A DNA stretch of 6,283 bases from Planctomycetes bacterium RBG_16_41_13. Its GTDB lineage: Bacteria; Planctomycetota; Brocadiia; Brocadiales; Brocadiaceae. Where the stretch lies: assembly GCA_001828295.1 (NCBI GenBank), contig MHYI01000170.1, positions 1 to 6,283 on the forward strand. Reading direction: 5' to 3'. A program made the position numbers and the translations under genes. The stretch's first letter is position 1. The number at the start of each line of letters is the position of its first letter. Positions 1-6,160 of the stretch are shown one piece after another. The notes under the pieces are model-generated. The model was given only the letters and a program-made list of their open reading frames with translations. It made no database searches and was not told the origin of the DNA.

Positions 1-2
1 AA

Positions 3-92
3 TATTTTGCCAAAAAGTGCAAAGAAATTACTGCGAAGGTAGTAACTGTGGGCTGTAGAAAGACTTATTGCGCATCACATACGTCTCTATGA
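3..92 (+). CDS. 3' end of an upstream gene (partial, unidentified)
   Basis: This frame is open from the left edge of the window for 29 codons and ends at TGA 90-92. The peptide ends in VGCRKTYCASHTSL and I do not recognise it. The other two forward frames stop earlier (TAG 40-42 and TAG 56-58), and the reverse strand shows no better reading. The case for a real gene is that the frame runs close to gene 1, which has no Shine-Dalgarno sequence of its own and would fit coupling to an upstream gene. A competing reading is that the true upstream gene ends at TAG 40-42 (ending in SAKKLLRR). The stretch is too short to decide by composition. Confidence 0.35.
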   Translation, partial: YFAKKCKEITAKVVTVGCRKTYCASHTSL

Positions 93-112
93 ATAACACA
101 TCGCTTTCATGA
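89..112 (+). other. 7-codon mini-ORF bridging two ATGA overlaps
   Basis: ATG 89-91 overlaps the TGA (90-92) of the upstream frame, and the mini-ORF (MNNTSLS, stop 110-112) in turn overlaps ATG 109-111 of the AsmA-like gene. Both junctions are the four-base ATGA overlap typical of translational coupling by termination and reinitiation. Neither ATG has a purine-rich ribosome binding site in front of it. The arrangement is directly visible, but translation of the mini-ORF is an inference and the overlap could be chance. Confidence 0.25.
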
Positions 113-2439
113 AAAAAATAGTATTTATCATATTTGTTTGTTTTTCGTTAATCATTGCAGGCGCCGGCATTGCCGGATATATTTTTATTAGCAAACTGAC
201 CTCGGACGAGGCAATAAAAAGCAGGATATCAGATGCCTTTCAAAATCTTGGCGATATACATATTGAAAGGGCGCACTTTGATTTTGCAGAAGGTATTCTC
301 ATTGAAAATATCTCCCTCTCCGGCAAATCCGGAATAATGCAGAACAAGTTTTTTAAATGCCAGAAGGTCATAATCGAATATGACCTGAAACGTTTGCTTA
401 AGAAAGAATTCAATGTTGTTAAAATTATTGCTATCAACCCGGAATTAACCATAGAAAAACCCACCCGCATTTGGGAACTCCTGGATGGTATTAAAGAAGG
501 TTTTGAAAATGCGAATCTGCCCCTTTTTGCTGATGTATTACACAAGGGAATTGAAGCCCGCGGTTTAAAAGTCCACATCAAGGAACACCCTGAATTCCGC
601 AACCCGGAAATCAAACTTTCCGGAATCAATGTTTCGTTTATGCCGTTTGCCGGTTCCTTCGGGAATATCACCGCCAGAGGAGCCATCGCCGATGAACATA
701 TGGGGAATTATTCTTTCTCTATGAAAATGCGCCCAGAGATACCAGCCCTGAGCATTACATTAGACGCGTACAATATGGCCCTGAACGAAGAATTTTTCAG
801 CATGTTCCCTTTTTATGGAAAACATATATGGGATGAGTATCAACCGGAGGGAAAGGCCAATTTCTCCTGCAATGCCAGCTTTAACAATAAAAATAACCAG
901 GAGAAAATTGACTATGACGTTACGATTCATCTCAACTCGCTGGATGCAATATACAAAGATTTGTCTCTCCCTGCTTCTAATGTGAACGGTGTCCTGAAGA
1001 TTAACAACAATACACTGTACATCAGTAATATCACCGGATACATTAAAAACGACGACTATACGTCACAGGTTGATCTTAAAGGAACAGTCAATCTTTCCGG
1101 TAAAGAAAAAATAATTGTGGCAAATGTTCCCAACCTTTTCATAAATAAGCATTTTCTTGAAAATATCCCTCGTTTTGGTAAAGAAGTGTGGACTAAAATC
1201 CAACCTACCGGCTTTGCAGACATAACATTTCAGTACAGTGAAGGAGAAGATACAAATGGCAACATTTTTTTAGTGGCCGATTGCAAGGATGTTGCTGTCA
1301 ATTCTCCGGAAATGCCATTTCCCCTGTCGTATATAAATGGCCCCGTTAAATTCTGCAATAATGTTATTCTATTAAAAAATACCAGTGGTTTTCTCAAATG
1401 CAACAATCAGTACGTCTTTATGGAAATGAATGGCATATATAACATAGAAACTGAAAGGAAAATACTGAATGTTAATATCCCTAACGTATTTGTTACCGAA
1501 AATTTTTTAAATACGTTAAGCGAAAAAACCTCCATTAACCAAAAGTTATGGGATATCCTAAGCCCCCGTGGTAAAGCAAACCTTACTGTTATTTTTCAGG
1601 GATTTAAGGAAGCAGAAAGAAACGATTTTACGGTGGAAGTTAACTTAAAAGACTTTGAAATCAGAAACGATACGTATAAATTTGCCTTATGGGGAATTGA
1701 CGGGAGGTTGGAAATCAACAAAGAACAACTTTCCAGCAAGCACATCAACGCTAATTGCTGGGGCGGGAGAGTAGAAGGCCCCATTTCCGTTAAAACAAAC
1801 ACTGTGCCTTACGAATATGACGGCGAACTGACATTTTCAAGAATCGTATTGGAAGAATTCGTAAAAAAATTCAATCTTGAAGGAAAACAGCTTTCAGGTA
1901 TCCTCGACGGAAGGATTAAGTACCATGGGTACGGCAACGACCCGAAGGATTTTTCTGCCGAAGGACAAATTAACATCACCAATGGATATCTTTCAGACAT
2001 CCCTATAATTCTTAATATTTTCAAATTTTTCAATTTAAGACTACCCCAAAGAGAAACCTTTGACACCGCAAAACTCAATTTTTCCGTCAAAGACAATGTT
2101 GTTACTATTAGCGAGGGCATTATTTCCAGCGAGACCGTAGATCTTGTGGGAAAAGGCACCATTGGTCTTGATGGAACACTTGGCGTAACCGTTGTCACAG
2201 GTTTTGAGAAGGGCTTCTTTTCTCAACTCCCCTTAATTGGAAATTTATTCGATTTTGTTGTAGGCGGCGTACGAAAACAATTGACTGTTGTGGAGATTAA
2301 AGGCACTCTCTCAGATCCCGAAATCCGCCCGGTTCCATTTAAACCATTTCGAAAATCCATCAAAAACATGTTTGAAGTACTACCCAAGACAGAGGATGAT
2401 GCAAATAACACAACAACAAAAAACGTAACTTCTCAATAA
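109..2439 (+). CDS. AsmA-like membrane-anchored envelope protein with 120-residue repeats
   Basis: The 776-residue protein begins with one hydrophobic segment (about residues 4-27, after MKK), which fits an inner-membrane signal anchor with the rest exported. The body is predicted beta-rich. A motif of the form iW-x4-P-x-G-kA recurs with W at 241, 361 and 481, P at 246, 366 and 486, and G at 248, 368 and 488, giving exact 120-residue spacing. The region before the first motif (about 138-240) looks like a further diverged unit. The C-terminus is AsmA-like: about 590-640 (LSGILDGRIKYHGYG, then GYLSDIP) and about 690-760, with GKGTIGLDGTLG, LPLIGNL and IKGTLSDPEIRPVP. Family members (AsmA, YhdP, TamB types) act in the cell envelope and several are implicated in lipid transport between membranes. 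The cargo here is unknown. Start 109 is chosen because it gives the signal anchor; no Shine-Dalgarno precedes it, so coupling to upstream translation is likely. The family call is firm and the lipid-transfer role is inferred. Confidence 0.85.
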   Translation: MKKIVFIIFVCFSLIIAGAGIAGYIFISKLTSDEAIKSRISDAFQNLGDIHIERAHFDFAEGILIENISLSGKSGIMQNKFFKCQKVIIEYDLKRLLKKEFNVVKIIAINPELTIEKPTRIWELLDGIKEGFENANLPLFADVLHKGIEARGLKVHIKEHPEFRNPEIKLSGINVSFMPFAGSFGNITARGAIADEHMGNYSFSMKMRPEIPALSITLDAYNMALNEEFFSMFPFYGKHIWDEYQPEGKANFSCNASFNNKNNQEKIDYDVTIHLNSLDAIYKDLSLPASNVNGVLKINNNTLYISNITGYIKNDDYTSQVDLKGTVNLSGKEKIIVANVPNLFINKHFLENIPRFGKEVWTKIQPTGFADITFQYSEGEDTNGNIFLVADCKDVAVNSPEMPFPLSYINGPVKFCNNVILLKNTSGFLKCNNQYVFMEMNGIYNIETERKILNVNIPNVFVTENFLNTLSEKTSINQKLWDILSPRGKANLTVIFQGFKEAERNDFTVEVNLKDFEIRNDTYKFALWGIDGRLEINKEQLSSKHINANCWGGRVEGPISVKTNTVPYEYDGELTFSRIVLEEFVKKFNLEGKQLSGILDGRIKYHGYGNDPKDFSAEGQINITNGYLSDIPIILNIFKFFNLRLPQRETFDTAKLNFSVKDNVVTISEGIISSETVDLVGKGTIGLDGTLGVTVVTGFEKGFFSQLPLIGNLFDFVVGGVRKQLTVVEIKGTLSDPEIRPVPFKPFRKSIKNMFEVLPKTEDDANNTTTKNVTSQ

Positions 2440-2462
2440 GAGGAGGGAAACAACCCCCCTTA
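2437..2462 (+). terminator. Bulged hairpin starting in the stop codon of the AsmA-like gene
   Basis: TAAG (2437-2440), GG (2442-2443) and GGG (2445-2447) can pair with CCCCCCTTA (2454-2462). This gives nine base pairs with two single bulged A residues (2441, 2444) and a six-base loop. The 5' arm includes the TAA stop. No T-run follows, so it is not a classical intrinsic terminator; it could slow RNase or contribute to weak termination. The embedded AGGAGGG resembles a Shine-Dalgarno sequence, but no start codon lies at a usable distance. Confidence 0.25.
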
Positions 2463-2504
2463 GGCAATCGGCAACTGGCAATCTACAGTCGGCAGATTGC
2501 AGAT
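2463..2504. repeat. Six tandem degenerate heptamers
   Basis: The stretch reads in perfect 7-base register as GGCAATC, GGCAACT, GGCAATC, TACAGTC, GGCAGAT, TGCAGAT, with a loose consensus GGCARTC. GCAATCT (2478-2484) and AGATTGC (2494-2500) can also form a 7-bp hairpin with a 9-base loop. It lies entirely between genes and explains why the open frame of the next gene extends spuriously upstream. Such short tandem repeats are common intergenic filler in some bacterial genomes. Any function is unknown. Confidence 0.6.
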
Positions 2505-2556
2505 TAAGGTATTTATTATAAATAGTTTCTTTCATCATAATGCTGCATTATTCTAT

Positions 2557-2560
2557 GGGA
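2557..2560 (+). promoter_or_regulatory. Weak ribosome binding site that decides the synthetase start
   Basis: GGGA at 2557-2560 lies eight bases before ATG 2569 but only two bases before ATG 2563, so it favours 2569. Nothing comparable precedes the TTG at 2497. Confidence 0.4.
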
Positions 2561-2568
2561 CTATGATT

Positions 2569-4689
2569 ATGACAACACTGAAACATTTTTTTTCTCCTAA
2601 AACGGTAGCTGTCATTGGCGCCTCACGCGAAAGGGGCAAGGTTGGCCACGATATAGTAAAAAATCTGGTACAATATGGGTATCAGGGAACAATATACCCG
2701 GTAAACCCAAAGGCGGAAGATATTGTTGGTCTAAGAACATATGCAAACCTTAAAGATATCCGGGACACCATAGACATGGCGATTATCGTTGTACCTGCCC
2801 AATATGTGGGAAAGGTTGTAGATGAATGCATTGAAAAGAAAATCGATTCAATTGTGGTTATCAGCGCCGGTTTTAAAGAAAGCGGCATTGAAGGCGCTAT
2901 CAGAGAAAAGGAACTCTGCCAGAAAATAACACGCCATGCTCTACGGATGTTGGGGCCGAATTGTCTTGGATTAATAGATACACAATCGTGTCTCAATGCC
3001 TCATTTGCCGCCGACATGCCGGAAAGGGGGAATATTGCCTTTTTTTCGCAATCCGGCGCTTTGTGTACCGCAATTTTGGATTGGGCTGCTGATGAATGTC
3101 TGGGATTTTCAAAGTTTATCAGCATGGGAAACAAAACAGATATTAATGAGGTAGACCTCATTAACGCAATGTATGAAGACGAAAACACGAAGGTAATTCT
3201 CGGTTATCTGGAAGGCGTTAAAAACGGCGAAGATTTTATTGCCGCCGCCGGAAAAATAACGAAAAAGAAACCTTTGATCGTAGTAAAATCGGGCGGTACT
3301 GCCGCCGGGTCAAAAGCGGCTTCTTCCCATACCGGCACATTGGCAGGATCGGAAAGGGCGTTTGATGCGGCATTCAAGCAATCGGGAGTGATTCGCGCCA
3401 ATACGATCGAGCAGCTTTTTGATTATGCCAGAATGTTTAGTTATCAAAAATTGCCAAAAGGTGCGCGGGTAGCCCTGATTACCAATGCGGGAGGACCCGG
3501 CATTATCGCGGCGGATGCAATAGAGCGGTCCGCATTAAAGATGGCTGAATTTTCCAAAGACACCATAGAAATATTGCGCCATTCCTTGCCGCCAATGGCA
3601 AATGTATATAATCCAATAGATGTACTGGGTGACGCAAAAGCGGATCGTTACCGGCTTGTTATAGAAAACGTCATAAAAGATCCGAATGTAGATGTGATTC
3701 TTGCAATACTCACTCCTCAGGCAATGACCGAAATAGAAAAAACCGCAGAGGCAATCTGTGAAATCGCAAGCCATGCAGATAAAACCATTGCCACCTCCTT
3801 TATGGGCGGCAAAAGAATTAAAAGCGCCCTAAAAATCATGTGCCAGAGGAAAGTGCCCAATTACCCTTTCCCCGAACGCGCAATCTCCGCCATTGAGGCA
3901 ATGTACCAATACACTTTATGGCAAAGCAAACCCGCGCCTGAAACAAAGAATTTTATTGTCAGAAATGAACGTGTCCGTGCAATTTTTACACAAATGAAAC
4001 AGGAGGAGGCTACCTATCTAAGCGAAGAAGACGCCAAACAGGTGATTTCCACCTATGGTTTTACCACTCCCAAAAGCATCATTGCCACCTCTGAGACGGA
4101 CGCGGTAAAGGCGGCAGAAGAAATGGGATATCCGGTGGTGATGAAAATTTCATCACCAGACATACTTCACAAATCGGACATCGGGGGCGTAATTGTTGGG
4201 GTGAAGAACGAACAGGAGGCAAGAGGTTGCTTTAGTGATATCATGCAAAAAGCAAGACGCCATATGCCGGAAGCCGATCTAAAAGGCATTATGGTACAAC
4301 AAATGATTACCGGCGGCAGGGAACTCGTCCTTGGCGTCTCATATGAACCACAGTTTGGCCATTTGATAATGTTTGGGCTTGGCGGCATTTACGTTGAAGC
4401 GCTTAAAGATGTAACCTTCAGAATTGCGCCGGTTGGCATAAACGAAGCGAGGGAGATGATACAGGAAATCCGTTCATTCCCCCTTCTTAAGGGAGTACGC
4501 GGCGAAAAATCCGTTGACATTGATGCAATAGTAGAAAATATACTGCGGCTCTCTCAACTGGTGAAGGATTTCCCGGAAATAATCGAAATGGATATTAATC
4601 CGCTGGTGGTATTCCCCAAAGGAGGCGGTGCCATTGCAATAGACGCACGTATTGCCGTAAATGCTTCGGCAGCGAAAAGAGGAAATTGA
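2569..4689 (+). CDS. ADP-forming acetyl/acyl-CoA synthetase, fused alpha-beta (ACD)
   Basis: This cytoplasmic enzyme reversibly converts acyl-CoA + ADP + Pi to acid + ATP + CoA. Numbered from ATG 2569 it has 706 residues, the usual size of a fused alpha-beta ACD. Domains in order: CoA-binding Rossmann domain (VAVIGAS at 13-19, LGPNCLG at 128-134); succinyl-CoA-ligase-like domains (FFSQSGA at 158-164, GNKTDINE at 187-194, SSHTGTLAG with H254 as the expected phosphorylated histidine); a linker at about 450-480; and an ATP-grasp beta part with LHKSDIGG (H534, the expected second phospho-carrier histidine), GGRELVLG near 582-589, and metal-site segments EMDINPL (673-679) and AIDAR (690-694). All key motifs are intact. 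There is no C-terminal GNAT domain, so it is not a Pat/YfiQ-type protein acetyltransferase. An upstream TTG at 2497 is in frame but would add a non-conserved leader encoded by repeat DNA; MTTLKHFFSPKTVAVIGAS matches the family N-terminus. Substrate (acetate or another acid) and direction cannot be read from sequence. Gene 3 follows on the same strand. Confidence 0.93.
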   Translation: MTTLKHFFSPKTVAVIGASRERGKVGHDIVKNLVQYGYQGTIYPVNPKAEDIVGLRTYANLKDIRDTIDMAIIVVPAQYVGKVVDECIEKKIDSIVVISAGFKESGIEGAIREKELCQKITRHALRMLGPNCLGLIDTQSCLNASFAADMPERGNIAFFSQSGALCTAILDWAADECLGFSKFISMGNKTDINEVDLINAMYEDENTKVILGYLEGVKNGEDFIAAAGKITKKKPLIVVKSGGTAAGSKAASSHTGTLAGSERAFDAAFKQSGVIRANTIEQLFDYARMFSYQKLPKGARVALITNAGGPGIIAADAIERSALKMAEFSKDTIEILRHSLPPMANVYNPIDVLGDAKADRYRLVIENVIKDPNVDVILAILTPQAMTEIEKTAEAICEIASHADKTIATSFMGGKRIKSALKIMCQRKVPNYPFPERAISAIEAMYQYTLWQSKPAPETKNFIVRNERVRAIFTQMKQEEATYLSEEDAKQVISTYGFTTPKSIIATSETDAVKAAEEMGYPVVMKISSPDILHKSDIGGVIVGVKNEQEARGCFSDIMQKARRHMPEADLKGIMVQQMITGGRELVLGVSYEPQFGHLIMFGLGGIYVEALKDVTFRIAPVGINEAREMIQEIRSFPLLKGVRGEKSVDIDAIVENILRLSQLVKDFPEIIEMDINPLVVFPKGGGAIAIDARIAVNASAAKRGN

Positions 4690-4698
4690 AAAATTGCG

Positions 4699-4778
4699 GT
4701 AGGGTGGATTAAGCGATAGAGAATCCACTGTAAATATTATTGGTGGATTCGGCGTAAAAACCAACGCCTTAATGCACC
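4699..4778. repeat. REP-like palindromic intergenic element
   Basis: The outer arms are GGTGGATTAAGCG (4703-4715) and CGCCTTAATGCACC (4765-4778), complementary apart from one mismatch and one extra base. Inside, GAATCCAC (4721-4728) pairs perfectly with GTGGATTC (4743-4750). Alternative hairpins are GTGGATT (4704-4710) with AATCCAC (4722-4728), and GGCGT (4751-4755) with ACGCC (4764-4768). The element begins with GTAGGGTGG, ten bases after the synthetase stop. From memory, GTAGGGTGG-type palindromes are a widespread REP family in many bacteria, some mobilised by RAYT (TnpA-REP) enzymes; no such enzyme lies in this window. At this site it could protect the 3' end of the synthetase mRNA or reduce read-through into gene 3. 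Confidence 0.7.
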
Positions 4779-4809
4779 ATTCATAAACTTATTTTTGACT
4801 ATACAATCG

Positions 4810-4836
4810 TTCTTATTTTTCCAACATTTTTATACT
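4810..4836 (+). promoter_or_regulatory. Possible weak promoter before the BioD/DRTGG gene
   Basis: TATACT (4831-4836) is a fair -10 box. The best partner is a poor -35, TTCTTA (4810-4815), with a short 15-base spacer. A better -35, TTGACT (4795-4800), is 30 bases away and therefore out of range. Transcription would start about a dozen bases before the ATG. The AT-rich setting makes chance matches likely, and the gene may instead be read through from the synthetase. Confidence 0.2.
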
Positions 4837-4840
4837 TTCA

Positions 4841-4850
4841 GGTGAGGAGG
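4841..4850 (+). promoter_or_regulatory. Strong ribosome binding site for the BioD/DRTGG gene
   Basis: GGTGAGGAGG ends four bases before ATG 4855. The overlapping GGTGAGG register gives a seven-base spacer. It is by far the strongest ribosome binding site of the three genes and fixes the start at 4855. Confidence 0.75.
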
Positions 4851-4854
4851 GTAT

Positions 4855-5925
4855 ATGATACCCCTATTTATCGCATCTCTATCGCCCCTTTCCGGGAAAA
4901 ATCTCATTTGCGCCGGAATGGGGCTCAAGTTGAAAAAAGACGGGTATAACATTGGCTATTTTAAACCTGTTGGATTTTCGCCGGTTTTTGTGAATGATGT
5001 GCTTACCGACGAGGATGCTGTTTTCCTCTCCCGGGCGCTTGAGGTAAACGAGCCGCTACAGTCAATAAGCCCGGTTATATTTACGGAGGATATGTTACAC
5101 CGCCTGGTGAAAGGCGAAAAACTGAGTATTCGCGAAAAAACAATGGAGGCATTTCACATCGCCTCATCCGGCAAAGACATCATGATTATCAGGGGCATCG
5201 GCAGGGTAACCTGCGGCACATGCCTTGGTTTTTCCGAATTGGATTTTATCACCAAAATAAACGCAAAGGTAATATTTGTTGATAAATTCGAATCGTACAT
5301 TGAAATGCTTGACGGGTTCCTCTATGCTTCAAACGTATTGAAAGAGAAGCTGCTTGGCGTTGTTTTTAACATGGTTCCATCCGCCAAACTGGAGTATATG
5401 AAAAACACCATCCAGCCTTTTTTAAAAAACCATGGCGTCGATACCCTGGGAATTATCCGAAGAGACCCCTTGCTGAGAGCGACGTCAATTCGGGACATTG
5501 TGACCGCGCTTAATGGAAAAATTCTTTGTTGCGAAGAAAAAGACGGCGAACTGATCGAACATTTTGTAATAGGGGCAATGAACCTTGAAAGCGCCATACA
5601 GCACTTCAAAAAGATATCAGACAAGGCGGTTATAACGGGAGGCGACCGCAGTGATATTCATGCCGCCGCCCTTGAAACCTCCACTAAATGCCTGATCCTT
5701 ACAGGGGATCTCTATCCGAGCTATTCTATTTTAGGCCGCGCCCAGGAAGCAAACGTACCAGTAATCGTGGTAAGCGCCGACACCGCAACTACCATCGAAA
5801 CATGCGAAAAACTCGCAGATACCACTCAATTAAACAACATGTCTAAAATACAGCACGCGTCGGGAATAATAGAGAAAGAAATTGATTTTGAAACAATTTA
5901 CAGAAAATTGGGGCTAACGAAGTAA
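4855..5925 (+). CDS. BioD-like / DRTGG domain protein ('phosphotransacetylase family', no Pta domain)
   Basis: The 356-residue cytoplasmic protein resembles the N-terminal, non-catalytic part of long phosphotransacetylases (COG0857 type). Residues 1-200 are BioD-like: a P-loop-like segment SLSPLSGKN (8-16), YFKPVG (35-40, with the BioD-type K37), a conserved-looking D54 in LTDEDAVFL, and a core strand IIRGIGR (111-117). Residues of about 215-325 form a DRTGG domain, with ITGGDRSDIH at 260-269 followed by LILTGDLYP and VPVIVVSAD. The Pta catalytic domain is absent, so it should not make acetyl phosphate. Several nucleotide-site residues are unusual: S8 replaces the first P-loop glycine, N16 replaces the Ser/Thr after GK, and R113 stands where BioD has the Mg-binding glutamate of VEGAGG. 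A CGTC pair (C120, C123) lies just after. It follows an ACD gene on the same strand and may regulate or sense acyl-CoA/acetate metabolism, but its function is unknown. The family call is strong and the role is inferred. Confidence 0.85.
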   Translation: MIPLFIASLSPLSGKNLICAGMGLKLKKDGYNIGYFKPVGFSPVFVNDVLTDEDAVFLSRALEVNEPLQSISPVIFTEDMLHRLVKGEKLSIREKTMEAFHIASSGKDIMIIRGIGRVTCGTCLGFSELDFITKINAKVIFVDKFESYIEMLDGFLYASNVLKEKLLGVVFNMVPSAKLEYMKNTIQPFLKNHGVDTLGIIRRDPLLRATSIRDIVTALNGKILCCEEKDGELIEHFVIGAMNLESAIQHFKKISDKAVITGGDRSDIHAAALETSTKCLILTGDLYPSYSILGRAQEANVPVIVVSADTATTIETCEKLADTTQLNNMSKIQHASGIIEKEIDFETIYRKLGLTK

Positions 5926-5960
5926 CTATTCAGGCATATGATATGTGTAAATAAAGAAAC

Positions 5961-5987
5961 CACAGATTTCACGGATTGCACAGATTG
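5961..5987. repeat. Three tandem CACRGATTK nonamers
   Basis: The units are CACAGATTT (5961-5969), CACGGATTG (5970-5978) and CACAGATTG (5979-5987). The same unit recurs at 6139-6156. From memory, strings of CACAGATT/CACGGATT are frequent intergenic filler in many unrelated bacterial genomes, with no established function. Confidence 0.7.
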
Positions 5988-6012
5988 AAAAATACGAAAC
6001 AATTTCAAATGA

Positions 6013-6050
6013 CAAAAAACTAAAGTGCTACCAAAAAACTCAATGCTCCA
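6013..6050. repeat. Imperfect tandem 19-mer
   Basis: CAAAAAACTAAAGTGCTAC (6013-6031) is followed directly by CAAAAAACTCAATGCTCCA (6032-6050). The two share the first nine bases and a TGCT core with a one-base shift. It looks like decayed repeat DNA. Confidence 0.4.
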
Positions 6051-6138
6051 AATTTTACGTAAGCCTCATTTAATCAATTCCTTACAGTTACGCATTTTAA
6101 AAAACTAGTATAAAAAACAAGAAGTTGAGGGATAGTAG

Positions 6139-6156
6139 TACAGATTTCACAGATTA
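6139..6156. repeat. Two tandem CACAGATT-type nonamers
   Basis: TACAGATTT (6139-6147) and CACAGATTA (6148-6156) match the family of three units at 5961-5987, about 150 bp upstream. They are followed by an A-run and the hairpin element. Confidence 0.6.
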
Positions 6157-6160
6157 AAAA

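Noticed and set aside
240..686. 148-codon reverse-strand open frame inside the AsmA-like gene
   Set aside because: It lies wholly within a well-supported forward gene, has no recognisable protein features, and is best explained as a shadow of the coding frame.
109..2439. Link of the AsmA-like protein to ladderane lipid transport in anammox cells
   Set aside because: It is attractive if the host is an anammox bacterium, but nothing in the sequence identifies the cargo or the organism firmly enough.
2682..3188. 168-codon reverse-strand open frame inside the synthetase gene
   Set aside because: The forward frame carries conserved CoA-binding motifs throughout this stretch. The reverse product shows no domain or plausible start context.
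4001..4009. AGGAGGAGG at the alpha/beta junction of the synthetase, as a possible internal start for a separate beta subunit
   Set aside because: No ATG, GTG or TTG follows at a usable distance in frame. The bases simply encode QEEA within the continuous fused protein.
2569..4689. Pat/YfiQ-type protein lysine acetyltransferase
   Set aside because: Those proteins carry an extra GNAT domain; this one ends with the ATP-grasp part at 706 residues.
4474..4764. Reverse-strand frame running from the REP-like element into the synthetase 3' end
   Set aside because: Its start lies in palindromic repeat DNA and the rest is antisense to the conserved ATP-grasp end of the synthetase.
5322..5624. 100-codon reverse-strand frame inside gene 3
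   Set aside because: It is antisense to a conserved BioD/DRTGG protein and has no independent support.
4855..5925. True phosphotransacetylase or dethiobiotin synthetase
   Set aside because: The Pta catalytic domain is missing, key BioD residues are replaced, and a DRTGG domain is present.
5961..6156. CRISPR array
   Set aside because: The units are 9 bases long and directly adjacent, with no regular spacers.
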